Below are positions 15,641-23,889 of a stretch of 64,000 nucleotides of DNA, piece after piece. The DNA comes from Candidatus Kapaibacterium sp. (GTDB lineage Bacteria; Bacteroidota; Ignavibacteria; Kapaibacteriales; NICIL-2): the NCBI GenBank assembly GCA_026003475.1, contig BPHJ01000001.1, forward strand, positions 805,189 through 869,188, in the 5' to 3' direction. Both the position numbers and the translations under genes were made by a program. The notes under the pieces were generated by a model. That model did no database searches. It was not told the origin of the DNA and saw nothing but the letters and a program-made list of their open reading frames with translations. Numbering within the stretch: position 1 is the stretch's first letter; every line of letters starts with the position of its first letter.

Positions 15641-17670
15641 CAGTAGAGCAGAACAAGAAGTGAAACATACCGTTGCCCATCTTCGAATGCCACGATGTAG
15701 GTGCCTGCTTCCAGTTGTGGGAGACGGAGAGAAGTTGTGTACGGCATCAGTGGGATTATCGCGCGGAGGCGACCGGTTGCATCATACACCAGTCCACGTT
15801 GAGCACTAACGCCAGGAGGAATCGGAATGATCGCTTCATCAACGGGAATCGCCACCCGTCGCGGAAACTCCTGCTGTTGACGTCCAGCATCCGTTGACGC
15901 CAGAATAAGCTCTTCGGCATTCCAACGACAGGGAAGCAGTGTGTCGCGGAGTGAGAGGCGGAAATATCCCGTGCGCGGGAAGCGGCGGCTCCGCTGCTGA
16001 TCGCGGAGAGTAAATGCAATCTGGACACTATCCCGATCTGCTGGAAGTTTTGTCCAGAACCATGGCGGTGAGGAAACCATCCTTGAACGGATCGTGCCTG
16101 GCTGATCGAATGCTTCGACGAACTCAACATTGGTCGTGCTTGCTGCACCGAGAGCTACAACGGCGCTATCGCCCCGTGGGATCACCATCGGAGGTGCGCA
16201 GAGAATGTCCCATGCAACTGCTGCTGCCAGAATATCGGGAACACCGTAGCCAATCGCTGTATTGGGAACGGTATGGTGCGATCCGTGGGATGCCAGGAGA
16301 TGTTTGATCTGGGTTGGTGTCAGCTCTGGAAATGCTTCAAGTAACAATGCAGCGCTACCGGAAATGAGTGGTGTTGCCAGCGATGTTCCCGAACCATAGC
16401 CGAACGTCGTCGCACCGGCATTTGTGGTGGTACGAACATTGACGCCTAACGCTGCAAGGTCAGGTTTGAGCCGCCCGTCGGCAGTTGGTCCGCGACTGGT
16501 AAAGCGTGGGATGGTAAGCAGTGTATCGGCAACTGCGCCGACCGTAAGGGCAGATTCAACGTCTCCGGGAGAAGACACCGTGCCTGCCGCATCGCCGACG
16601 TTACCAGCCGCAACGACACAGAGCACACCACGCCGGGAAGCCTCCGCCACCGCGCTTGCGACAATCGTGGTTTTTCCATCAAGTGCACCATTGCTATACG
16701 GCGTTTCGGTCGAATCGAACACCGAGTAACCCAGCGACGTGTTGACGACATCAACGCCCCGCGCTTCCATCCACTCGAGTGCGGCAGCATAGGCATCTTC
16801 TTCGATGCGCCGTTCAGAGGTGATGTTCTCGGTCTTTGCAAGGATGTACCAAGCGCAGGGAGCAACGCCAATGAGTGAATCCGGATACCATGCAGCCATC
16901 ACCGACAGGACAGCCGAGCCATGGCTATCTTGGTTCGGGTGGTCGGTGGCTTCATTTGCCGTCAGGGAATCGCTGTTGATGAAGTCGTATTCAGCGAGGA
17001 TGCGTGCACTCTCGAGGGCTTGGTGTGTCCTCCAGCGGAATCCTGTGTCAATGACGCCAACGAGAACATCCCTTCCCGTTAGTCCAAGGCGATGTAGCGG
17101 AGGAATATTCAGCATTCGGAGTTGTGTAAGCGAAGTGCCATAGGAGTTTTCTTGCGTGCGGAGCACTGGTGGAAGGTCGTTCTGCGCAGTCTGGGGATGG
17201 AGGACAGCGCTGGTCGGTTGGACATCGAGCACGTATGGCTTGGCGCGCAGCGCGACGGCAGTAGCACTATCACAGGCGACAACGACGTAATTGCGCCATC
17301 GCAACTGCAAGAGGACCTTTGCTCCGCTACGCTCTAAATCGGCAACGTAGGGCTGGTACACGGGTGCATCCGCGTACAGGATCAAGGAATCAGGCGGTGA
17401 CACTTTCGCACGGCGTGCACGGGCGCGAGGGGAGAGCATTGCTTCCGCTGCACGATACAATGTGCTCCCCGGCTGAAAGGTTTCTGTGCCTTTGTCTCGA
17501 AGCAACACGCGATAGGTTCCAGCGTCCGCAGCAGAGATCTCCAACGGGTACAAGAGCAAACCAAGGGACAGTGCACCGACCGCAGCGGCACTGCCACAGA
17601 TCGCCTGCACAGAGCCAATTGCGCGGATGCCGAAGTGGATAGGGATTACCAGGAGTCGAATCAACCGCAT
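15640..17670 (-). CDS. Subtilisin-like (S8) secreted protease with type IX-like sorting tail
   Basis: Secreted serine protease. From the ATG at 17670 it has 676 residues with a basic, then hydrophobic N-terminal export signal. The catalytic triad is complete: Asp208 in VIDTGF, His250 in DSHGSAV and Ser430 in GTSLATP, with the oxyanion Asn357 in VAAGN. The final 50 residues (VYDATGRLRAIIPL ... LEAGTYIVAFEDGQRYVSLLVL) resemble the beta-sandwich C-terminal domain that directs cargo to type IX secretion. The start is separated by one base from the preceding SirB1-like gene. A further upstream frame is open but would overlap that gene. The porX gene elsewhere in the window supports the secretion route. 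Confidence 0.9.
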   Translation of the reverse strand: MRLIRLLVIPIHFGIRAIGSVQAICGSAAAVGALSLGLLLYPLEISAADAGTYRVLLRDKGTETFQPGSTLYRAAEAMLSPRARARRAKVSPPDSLILYADAPVYQPYVADLERSGAKVLLQLRWRNYVVVACDSATAVALRAKPYVLDVQPTSAVLHPQTAQNDLPPVLRTQENSYGTSLTQLRMLNIPPLHRLGLTGRDVLVGVIDTGFRWRTHQALESARILAEYDFINSDSLTANEATDHPNQDSHGSAVLSVMAAWYPDSLIGVAPCAWYILAKTENITSERRIEEDAYAAALEWMEARGVDVVNTSLGYSVFDSTETPYSNGALDGKTTIVASAVAEASRRGVLCVVAAGNVGDAAGTVSSPGDVESALTVGAVADTLLTIPRFTSRGPTADGRLKPDLAALGVNVRTTTNAGATTFGYGSGTSLATPLISGSAALLLEAFPELTPTQIKHLLASHGSHHTVPNTAIGYGVPDILAAAVAWDILCAPPMVIPRGDSAVVALGAASTTNVEFVEAFDQPGTIRSRMVSSPPWFWTKLPADRDSVQIAFTLRDQQRSRRFPRTGYFRLSLRDTLLPCRWNAEELILASTDAGRQQQEFPRRVAIPVDEAIIPIPPGVSAQRGLVYDATGRLRAIIPLMPYTTSLRLPQLEAGTYIVAFEDGQRYVSLLVLLY

Positions 17671-17671
17671 G

Positions 17672-18547
17672 CTAATTGATAAGATGGGTGATCGTGTCGA
17701 GTGCTTCTTGGAGTGTATCGGCTTCCCACTGCTGGCCAGCTTTCGAGTGCGCGTAAATCGCATTGCGCATCATCCGCTGGATGATTTCGATGTTGTTTCG
17801 TTTTTCGAGCATCGAGTCGTTGAAGGTGAATCCTGCGTGCTCGATAAATTTCCGACACTCAGAGTGGGAAATGAACGAACCGGCGTTGAAGCAATCAATG
17901 AAGACATCGAGCCCCGGATGGTACAGCAAAAAGTGAAGAGGCATGCCGATCCCATGCAGCTCAATGCCTAAGCGTTGCGCAACGAGCATGTAAAGCACCG
18001 ATAGTGTGATGGGAATGCCTTCGCGGTTGTGCAACAAGGGTCCGATGTACGTGTGGACGGGCGAGTAGAAGTTGCCAATTGCTCCGCGGAATTGTTCATA
18101 CTCGAACAAGACGGTGTTGAGTGCGAGCAATTCCTCGAGGGGACTCGAACCGGTCATCTGTTTCCGTGTAGCGAGCGCAAGCGAATCCAGGTATGCTCCG
18201 CATGCGTTGCGATCGGTTTCTGGATAACCGAAGGCCGATAAGTTCAGGACCGCCCGTTCGAGATCGAGTTCGCTGTGTTCGACGCAGGTTGTCATGATGT
18301 CGTCAACCAGCACGCCGAGTGCGGCCGTGCGAATGGCGCGCAAGCATGCTTCTGCATTGATTGCTTCGATTGCCGTTTGTCCTGCAGTAGCGATCAGTTC
18401 TCGTAGGATCGAGACCGCAGCATGTCCATGCTCGACCAGCCGTTGCTGGACAGCGGTCGTAACGACCGGGTCGCTGTCATCGAGCAAGCGCACTAGGGCG
18501 CGCAGTTCCTGCTCGGTGGTTGGTTGATGGACTGAACGATCGTGCAC
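17672..18547 (-). CDS. SirB1-like transglutaminase-fold protein
   Basis: The 291-residue protein starts at a GTG two bases after the LOG-family gene. The first 100 residues are helical and repeat-like (LVRLLDDSDPVVTTAVQQRL). The second half has the SirB1/transglutaminase-core-2 signature: HNREGIPITLSVLYMLVAQRLGI followed by GMPLHFLLY and DVFIDCFNAG. These motifs are known from a widely conserved family whose biochemical role is not settled, so I assign no reaction. The cysteine of a transglutaminase triad is not evident at the usual position. The tail downstream of the domain is short compared with relatives that carry TPR repeats. Confidence 0.82.
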   Translation of the reverse strand: MHDRSVHQPTTEQELRALVRLLDDSDPVVTTAVQQRLVEHGHAAVSILRELIATAGQTAIEAINAEACLRAIRTAALGVLVDDIMTTCVEHSELDLERAVLNLSAFGYPETDRNACGAYLDSLALATRKQMTGSSPLEELLALNTVLFEYEQFRGAIGNFYSPVHTYIGPLLHNREGIPITLSVLYMLVAQRLGIELHGIGMPLHFLLYHPGLDVFIDCFNAGSFISHSECRKFIEHAGFTFNDSMLEKRNNIEIIQRMMRNAIYAHSKAGQQWEADTLQEALDTITHLIN

Positions 18548-18549
18548 TG

Positions 18550-19401
18550 CTACTGGGGAAGATGATGAATCTCAGTCAACTCGTTCCGCAAGTAAGTGAA
18601 CGCTTCTTCGGGCGAATTGACGTAGTGAAATAGCTCAAGGTCCTCGCGACTGATGACGCCAAGGTCGACCATGTAATCGAAGTTGATGACTTTGCGCCAA
18701 TAGCTTTCGCCGTAGATGCAGATTGGCATTTTTTTGCGAATCTTGCCTGTCTGGACAAGTGTGAGAATTTCCATGAGTTCATCGAGAGTTCCAAGTCCGC
18801 CGGGGAAGATGACCATTGCTTTTGCAAGGTAGGCAAACCAGAACTTCCGCATGAAGAAATAGTGGAATTCGAAGTTGAGTTCGGGTGTGATGTAGGGATT
18901 GGGTATCTGTTCGAATGGGATGCTGATGTTGAGCCCGATGGACTTTCCGCCAGCCAGGTAGGCACCTTTATTTCCCGCTTCCATGATACCGGGGCCACCG
19001 CCAGTGCAAATGTAGAAGCGTTTCTCTGGTGGCAGCGTCATTGCCCAGGCGGTCACCATGCGAGCCAGTTCGACGGCATCATCGTAGTACTGGCAGAGCT
19101 CGCTCTGGGCGCGGAGTTGGTCGAGACGCTCTGCCGTGCGTTCCCGCTCCGCACCTGTTACCCGGTCGTGGTGACGCTGCAGCGCTTCGATTTCGTATTG
19201 CAACTGTTGCGGAGAACGGATGCGAGCAGAGCCAAAGAAGATGATCGTGTTCTGAACGCCTTCAAGGCGGAATTGTGTGGCAGGGTGTAGGTACTCAGCC
19301 AAAATCCGAATCGAGCGCGCCGCCGGTGAATGCAAGAAGTCCGGGTTATCGTATGCCTTCGGTGCGCGGTTGAGTTCCGGTAAATCTTCGGTTCGGTGCA
19401 T
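18550..19401 (-). CDS. LOG-family (TIGR00730-type) Rossmann-fold protein
   Basis: Member of the lysine-decarboxylase-like/LOG family, many of which hydrolyse nucleoside 5'-monophosphates such as cytokinin or AMP precursors to release the base and ribose phosphate. The key motif PGGLGTLDE lies at 200-208 and GGGPGIMEAGNKGA at 134-147. The 283-residue chain is longer than the compact LOG proteins, with an extra N-terminal 50 residues and a charged coiled region (RHHDRVTGAERERTAERLDQLRA, in two parts). The ATG at 19401 lies 10 bp after ygfZ. Substrate preference cannot be read from sequence. Confidence 0.88.
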   Translation of the reverse strand: MHRTEDLPELNRAPKAYDNPDFLHSPAARSIRILAEYLHPATQFRLEGVQNTIIFFGSARIRSPQQLQYEIEALQRHHDRVTGAERERTAERLDQLRAQSELCQYYDDAVELARMVTAWAMTLPPEKRFYICTGGGPGIMEAGNKGAYLAGGKSIGLNISIPFEQIPNPYITPELNFEFHYFFMRKFWFAYLAKAMVIFPGGLGTLDELMEILTLVQTGKIRKKMPICIYGESYWRKVINFDYMVDLGVISREDLELFHYVNSPEEAFTYLRNELTEIHHLPQ

Positions 19402-19410
19402 CGCCGTTTA

Positions 19411-20358
19411 TCAGGAAACGATGGTGACAACATGACGAAGATACAGCGGCATGCCGGAGCTGGTCCCGATTGCAGTGTCGTGGCTGACTTCTCTGGATAG
19501 ATAGGCAAGCCCAATCCAGGATTGTTCCGTGGAAGAACCCAAGTAGTCGCATGGTGGTGCAAGCGAGGTAATCTGCCCGACTGCTTGCCCGCTGGCTGTG
19601 GTGATGATCGATGGCACGTTCTGGAGCTCCTTGGCAGCAGCAGCATCGCATTCAACACTCCAGAGTTTCCAGCGAACTTTGTTTTGGACAACAAGTCGTT
19701 CGAGCACCTCTTGGCCAATAAAACACCCTTTCCCAAGGCGCACGGAGTCCGCCAATCCAGCGTCGAGAGGAGTGTACTGTTCGTTGAATTCGTTGGGGAA
19801 TTGACCGATACCACTCCGGATACGTATGCATTCACGTTGTTCCGTGCTCAGGGGGATAGCGCCGAGGGCAGAAAGCTGTTGGACTGTTTGTTCGACGTCC
19901 TGCGTGCGCAGCAGCAACAGGGAGAGGTTGAACCCGTTTTCGAGTCGTTTGGGGATCCGCTCATACCGAACGGCATCGCGACCGTCCATAATGGGTGCAA
20001 GGATGTGCTGGATGCTGGTGGGGCTCTCGTTTTGGTCGGACCAAAGTTCCACCGTTGCGAAGGTGTTGGTCAAAAGTGCGAGCTGGACGTCTTCCATGAT
20101 CACATACTTGCGGAGCCACTGATAAACAGCAGCCTCGTTTGCTGGAGATGTCACCAGTCGCCAATGGGTATCACCGAGCCGTGCGATGGTCAGAAAATCC
20201 ACCATTCGCCCTTTCTCGGTGACGAGGGCACTGCCAGCAGCTTCACCAAGACCAAGCGCTGCTAGGTCGTTGGTCGTCATGCGTTGGAGAAAGTCGCTTG
20301 CATCACGGCCGCTGCATTCAATGATACCATAGGTGAATGCCAACGAATATGCCAGCAT
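19411..20358 (-). CDS. ygfZ: YgfZ/GcvT-family folate-binding protein
   Basis: Tetrahydrofolate-dependent helper for iron-sulfur cluster enzyme maturation or repair. The family signature KGCFIGQE is intact at about 210-217 of 315 residues, including the conserved cysteine. The N-terminal half has the GcvT-like fold pattern (ECSGRDASDFLQRMTTND ... ALVTEKGRMVDFLTI). I start at the ATG at 20358 rather than the in-frame TTG at 20367. It is the first gene of a reverse operon and a good promoter lies just upstream. Confidence 0.9.
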   Translation of the reverse strand: MLAYSLAFTYGIIECSGRDASDFLQRMTTNDLAALGLGEAAGSALVTEKGRMVDFLTIARLGDTHWRLVTSPANEAAVYQWLRKYVIMEDVQLALLTNTFATVELWSDQNESPTSIQHILAPIMDGRDAVRYERIPKRLENGFNLSLLLLRTQDVEQTVQQLSALGAIPLSTEQRECIRIRSGIGQFPNEFNEQYTPLDAGLADSVRLGKGCFIGQEVLERLVVQNKVRWKLWSVECDAAAAKELQNVPSIITTASGQAVGQITSLAPPCDYLGSSTEQSWIGLAYLSREVSHDTAIGTSSGMPLYLRHVVTIVS

Positions 20359-20387
20359 AGAGGGCAAGTGGTAAGAATGTACAGAAG

Positions 20388-20421
20388 CGAAACTACTATG
20401 GCGCGCTTACGAGCGTGTCAA
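20388..20421 (-). promoter_or_regulatory. Promoter for the ygfZ operon (TTGACA ... TAGTAG/TAGTTTCG)
   Basis: Read on the reverse strand, TTGACA (20421-20416) is followed after 17 bases by TAGTAG (20398-20393) and after 20 bases by TAGTTTCG (20395-20388), one base off the TAnnTTTG element. It lies about 30 bases before the ATG at 20358. It fits either a general sigma-70 or a Bacteroidota-type promoter. Confidence 0.5.
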
Positions 20422-20544
20422 CTGCATGCCTGATAGTCTGTCCCGACGCTGGCCAGCGGACAATTGAACGTAAACACTAACACCGCTTTCTCCACGTTAC
20501 CAGAGCGGAAGAAATTCTTCCACAACGCTGTGACACGGGCACCT

Positions 20545-23500
20545 ATGGAACGGTTGTTGGTGCGGGTCGTTTTCGGTGCTGGAATCATCCTTGGCCTGCT
20601 CGGTGCAGGAGCGCATGCCCAGGTATCCAGCGTTCAGTTCGGTAAGAACAAGGTGCAGTACCAATCGTTCGAGTGGAAGTACATCACCTCGCCACATTTC
20701 GATGTGTACTTCCATGATTCGCTCGAGTACATTGCCACCTTCTGCGCATACAAAGCAGAGGAAGCGCTATCCTCACTGGTAGACCACTTCGGTTTCCGTC
20801 CCAACAAACGGCTCCGAATCATTGTGTATGGTTCCCACAACCAGTTCCAGCAAACCAACGTCATCGGTCAGCTTCTGCCCGAAGGCGTTGGCGGTGTTAC
20901 GGAGTTGTTCAAGAACCGCATGGTTCTGCCATTCGAGGGAGATTGGGAAAAATTCCGCCATGTCATCCACCACGAGCTTGTACATGCGTATTTGAACGAA
21001 ATGTTCTATGCCGGTTCGATTCAAATTGCTCTCCTATCGCAGACAAGTATTCCCCTGTGGATGAATGAGGGATTAGCTGAGTTTGAAAGCTTGGGTGGAC
21101 TCGACGTCCAAACCGATATGTTCATGCGCGACCTTGCGCTCAGTCAACAGTTGCGGCGCTTGGATCAACTCGATGGATACCTTGCTTATCGCGCTGGGCA
21201 AGCATTCTATGCCTACATCGAACGGCAATACGGTCGAAGCAAGGTGGCCGAGCTCATCCACAAACTGCGCAATAGTCAGACGCCGAGCATGGCTTTTGAA
21301 GCCACCTTTGGCAAATCGCTCGAGGACTTCTCCGATGAATGGGAGAACGCAATGAAGAAAATGTATTGGCCCGATCTGGACCACTTCGTTCGGTTAGAGG
21401 ACTTCGCCCAGCGGCTGACCAATCACGCCAAAGACGACAACTACTACTACTCCTCGCCAGCGATTAGTCCGGATGGCCAGCGCGTTGCACTGATTTCCGA
21501 TCGGGATGGGGATTTCGGCATTTATGTGATGGACCTAACAACCCGACAGATGACCAAGCTCATCAGCTCTGGGAGGGCACTCGACTTCGAAGAACTCAAC
21601 ATCCTCACACCTGGCATTTCATGGGACCCACGTGGCGAGAAGTTAGCCATTACTGCCAAATCAGGTGGTGAGGATGCGCTCTACATTGTGGACATCCGCA
21701 CTGGTGACTACGAAAAATTTGTTGCCTCACTGCCGACCATGACTAGTGCTGCCTGGTCACCCGACGGACGCTATATCGTCGTTGAAGGAGTCAAGGCCGA
21801 GCAGCCCGATCTGTTCCTGTTCGACGTTGAACGGAAAACATTCCTTCAACTAACAAACGATTTGTTCACCGAAACAAGCCCGACGTGGAGTCCGGATGGC
21901 TTGTACGTGTACTTCATCTCCGAACGTGGGGAGCAGCTTCAAAGCGGCTATACTGCCCGAGCGGGGTACGCCATGTGGACGCATCCACTCGGTGGGAGCG
22001 ACGTCTATCGCATAGACATTACAACAGGCACAATCGAGCGCATCACAAACGATCCAGGGAACCGGAAATCCTCGCTTGCGATGAGTCGTGACGGGAACCG
22101 CTTGCTCTTTGTCAGCGATGGAAATGGCATTGGGAATCTCTACGTTCACGATATTCGGGCTGGCACGACGCATCCGCTGACCAACAGTATGTCGGGGTTG
22201 TTGCAGCTCAGTCTTGCTCGGGATGATTCGAAGCTCATTTTTGCAGCTCAAAATCAAGTGGGATATGATCTGTTCCTGATTCGCAATCCGTTTGCACTTC
22301 GGCAGCTGGATTCGCTGCCTTTGACCAAGCTCAAGCAGCAACAGCAAGAACAACAACTCAAACTGCAGCAGTTAGCAACCACGGTCGATTCGCTGCGTTC
22401 AGCACCAGAACCTGTGTTCTACGGGTATGGCCGTTTCGATGTTGAATTCCCCAAACCAAGCGCAGGAACTACGGCACAATCACTTGATTCGGTCGGGCAA
22501 CGCGGGCTGTTCCCGAGCACTGCACGAGACCAGGGCTATGACCTTGCCCCAAGGCCATACAAGATCAGCATCACCAATGACCTGCTGATGGGAACAGCCG
22601 GCTACAACACTCTCTGGGGAACAGGGCAGAGCATGATCCAGATGCTCTTTAGCGACATTTTGGGTGATCATCAAATCTTTGGTCAGGTAGCATTCTGGCA
22701 GGACCTGCGGAATACGCTCTTCTACTTCCAGTATGCCTACTTGCCAGGCATTGTGGACTACTTGTTCACCGCCAACCAATTTTCGGTGATATGGGCACTG
22801 CCTGTCAATGGGAGCGGATATTATGCGTACAACTTGCTTCGTACCTATGGAGCTGGTGCCGATGCAGTCTATGCGTGGACGACGTTTCAACGCGTTGAAC
22901 TTGGGTTGCGCTGGATTGGTATTGAACGCGAAAACCTCCAGATACCGACAGATCTTGGTTACACGGCTAATTACCTTGTGCCGAGCTTGCGCTACGTGTA
23001 CGACAATACAGACTTTGGCTTTCTGGCGCCATACCGTGGTCTGCGCGCCAACATCAGCGCAGATTTTTCACCCTTGACCAAACCATTTACTCTTCTCACT
23101 GCGGATGTTCGGTGGTACATCCCGGTTTATCGGTATCTCTATGGTGCAATGATTCGCGTTGCTGGCGGCATCAGCACGGGCGGTTCACCGCGGCGATTTC
23201 ACTTGGGCGGTGCGGGCGACAATTGGTTCAACCGCGCCATTGCAGACGATGCGACACTGTTCTACGAGCCAGAAGATTTGGCGTTTTTGCAAATTGCCAT
23301 GCCACTCCGTGGATTTGCGCTGGGTCAAGAAGCAGGCACGCGATATGTTCTGCTCAATGCTGAGTGGCGCTTCCCGATTTTTTACGCGCTTGCGGGAGGA
23401 CCTGTCCCCATTTCTGTGGGTGGTCTGCTGGGGTCGTTGTTTCTCGACATTGGTACCGCATGGAATGGGACGGAGACAATTGCACTGCGTCCACCGGAGC

Positions 23501-23682
23501 GAATCGAATACCTGGATGCAACATACACGATCTACCCACGCGGCACCATCATGATGGGCACCGGCATTGGGCTCCGCACAGTGTTGGCAGGCTATCCACT
23601 CAAAATTGATATTGCCTGGCGCTACGATGGACAGACGTGGTCGCCGCCATGGTGGCTGTTCTCCATAGGGTTGGACCTGTAG
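20545..23682 (+). CDS. Fusion of gluzincin metalloprotease, PD40/TolB propeller and Omp85-like barrel
   Basis: A 1045-residue envelope protein in three parts. After a signal peptide (MERLLVRVVFGAGIILGLLGAGAHA, then Gln26, in two parts here) comes a peptidase-MA-like domain with zinc site HELVH at 143-147 and the third ligand Glu175 in WMNEGLAEF. Residues about 290-640 carry repeated WSPDG-type strands (SPDGQRVALISDRDG, WSPDGRYIVVEG) of a TolB-like beta propeller, followed by a Gln-rich helix. The last 350 residues resemble an Omp85/BamA-type barrel (YVLLNAEWRFPIF, FLDIGTAWNG, GTGIGLR). I start at the ATG at 20545 because it gives a proper signal peptide; TTG at 20464 adds 27 residues. The molecular role is unknown; surface assembly or proteolysis is possible. 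Confidence 0.85.
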   Translation: MERLLVRVVFGAGIILGLLGAGAHAQVSSVQFGKNKVQYQSFEWKYITSPHFDVYFHDSLEYIATFCAYKAEEALSSLVDHFGFRPNKRLRIIVYGSHNQFQQTNVIGQLLPEGVGGVTELFKNRMVLPFEGDWEKFRHVIHHELVHAYLNEMFYAGSIQIALLSQTSIPLWMNEGLAEFESLGGLDVQTDMFMRDLALSQQLRRLDQLDGYLAYRAGQAFYAYIERQYGRSKVAELIHKLRNSQTPSMAFEATFGKSLEDFSDEWENAMKKMYWPDLDHFVRLEDFAQRLTNHAKDDNYYYSSPAISPDGQRVALISDRDGDFGIYVMDLTTRQMTKLISSGRALDFEELNILTPGISWDPRGEKLAITAKSGGEDALYIVDIRTGDYEKFVASLPTMTSAAWSPDGRYIVVEGVKAEQPDLFLFDVERKTFLQLTNDLFTETSPTWSPDGLYVYFISERGEQLQSGYTARAGYAMWTHPLGGSDVYRIDITTGTIERITNDPGNRKSSLAMSRDGNRLLFVSDGNGIGNLYVHDIRAGTTHPLTNSMSGLLQLSLARDDSKLIFAAQNQVGYDLFLIRNPFALRQLDSLPLTKLKQQQQEQQLKLQQLATTVDSLRSAPEPVFYGYGRFDVEFPKPSAGTTAQSLDSVGQRGLFPSTARDQGYDLAPRPYKISITNDLLMGTAGYNTLWGTGQSMIQMLFSDILGDHQIFGQVAFWQDLRNTLFYFQYAYLPGIVDYLFTANQFSVIWALPVNGSGYYAYNLLRTYGAGADAVYAWTTFQRVELGLRWIGIERENLQIPTDLGYTANYLVPSLRYVYDNTDFGFLAPYRGLRANISADFSPLTKPFTLLTADVRWYIPVYRYLYGAMIRVAGGISTGGSPRRFHLGGAGDNWFNRAIADDATLFYEPEDLAFLQIAMPLRGFALGQEAGTRYVLLNAEWRFPIFYALAGGPVPISVGGLLGSLFLDIGTAWNGTETIALRPPERIEYLDATYTIYPRGTIMMGTGIGLRTVLAGYPLKIDIAWRYDGQTWSPPWWLFSIGLDL

Positions 23683-23784
23683 CGTCACTATAACCTAGTG
23701 CATTAGCAGGGTGCACCGTCGCTGCTGCATGGGGTGCATTGGTGGGAAGTTTCTGATGCACGTCTGAGGGGAAGAACGTACTGA

Positions 23785-23801
23785 GTCCCTTCGGAAGGGA
23801 C
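23785..23801 (+). other. Small perfect hairpin in the leader of the nucleotidyltransferase gene
   Basis: GTCCCTT and AAGGGAC form a 7-bp stem around the loop CGG, with a possible UUCG tetraloop. It sits in the 207-bp space between the fusion protein gene and the nucleotidyltransferase gene. No T-run follows, so it is not a convincing terminator. The remaining bases of this spacer hold a TATATTGC box (about 23826-23833) near a promoter-like context and nothing else I recognise. Confidence 0.35.
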
Positions 23802-23889
23802 CGGAATGCTCGACAGTACAGCCGTGTATATTGCACCACTTTGCCACTTGCTACTTGCTCTTGCGACGTTGAACTGCGGAGGATGCGGT

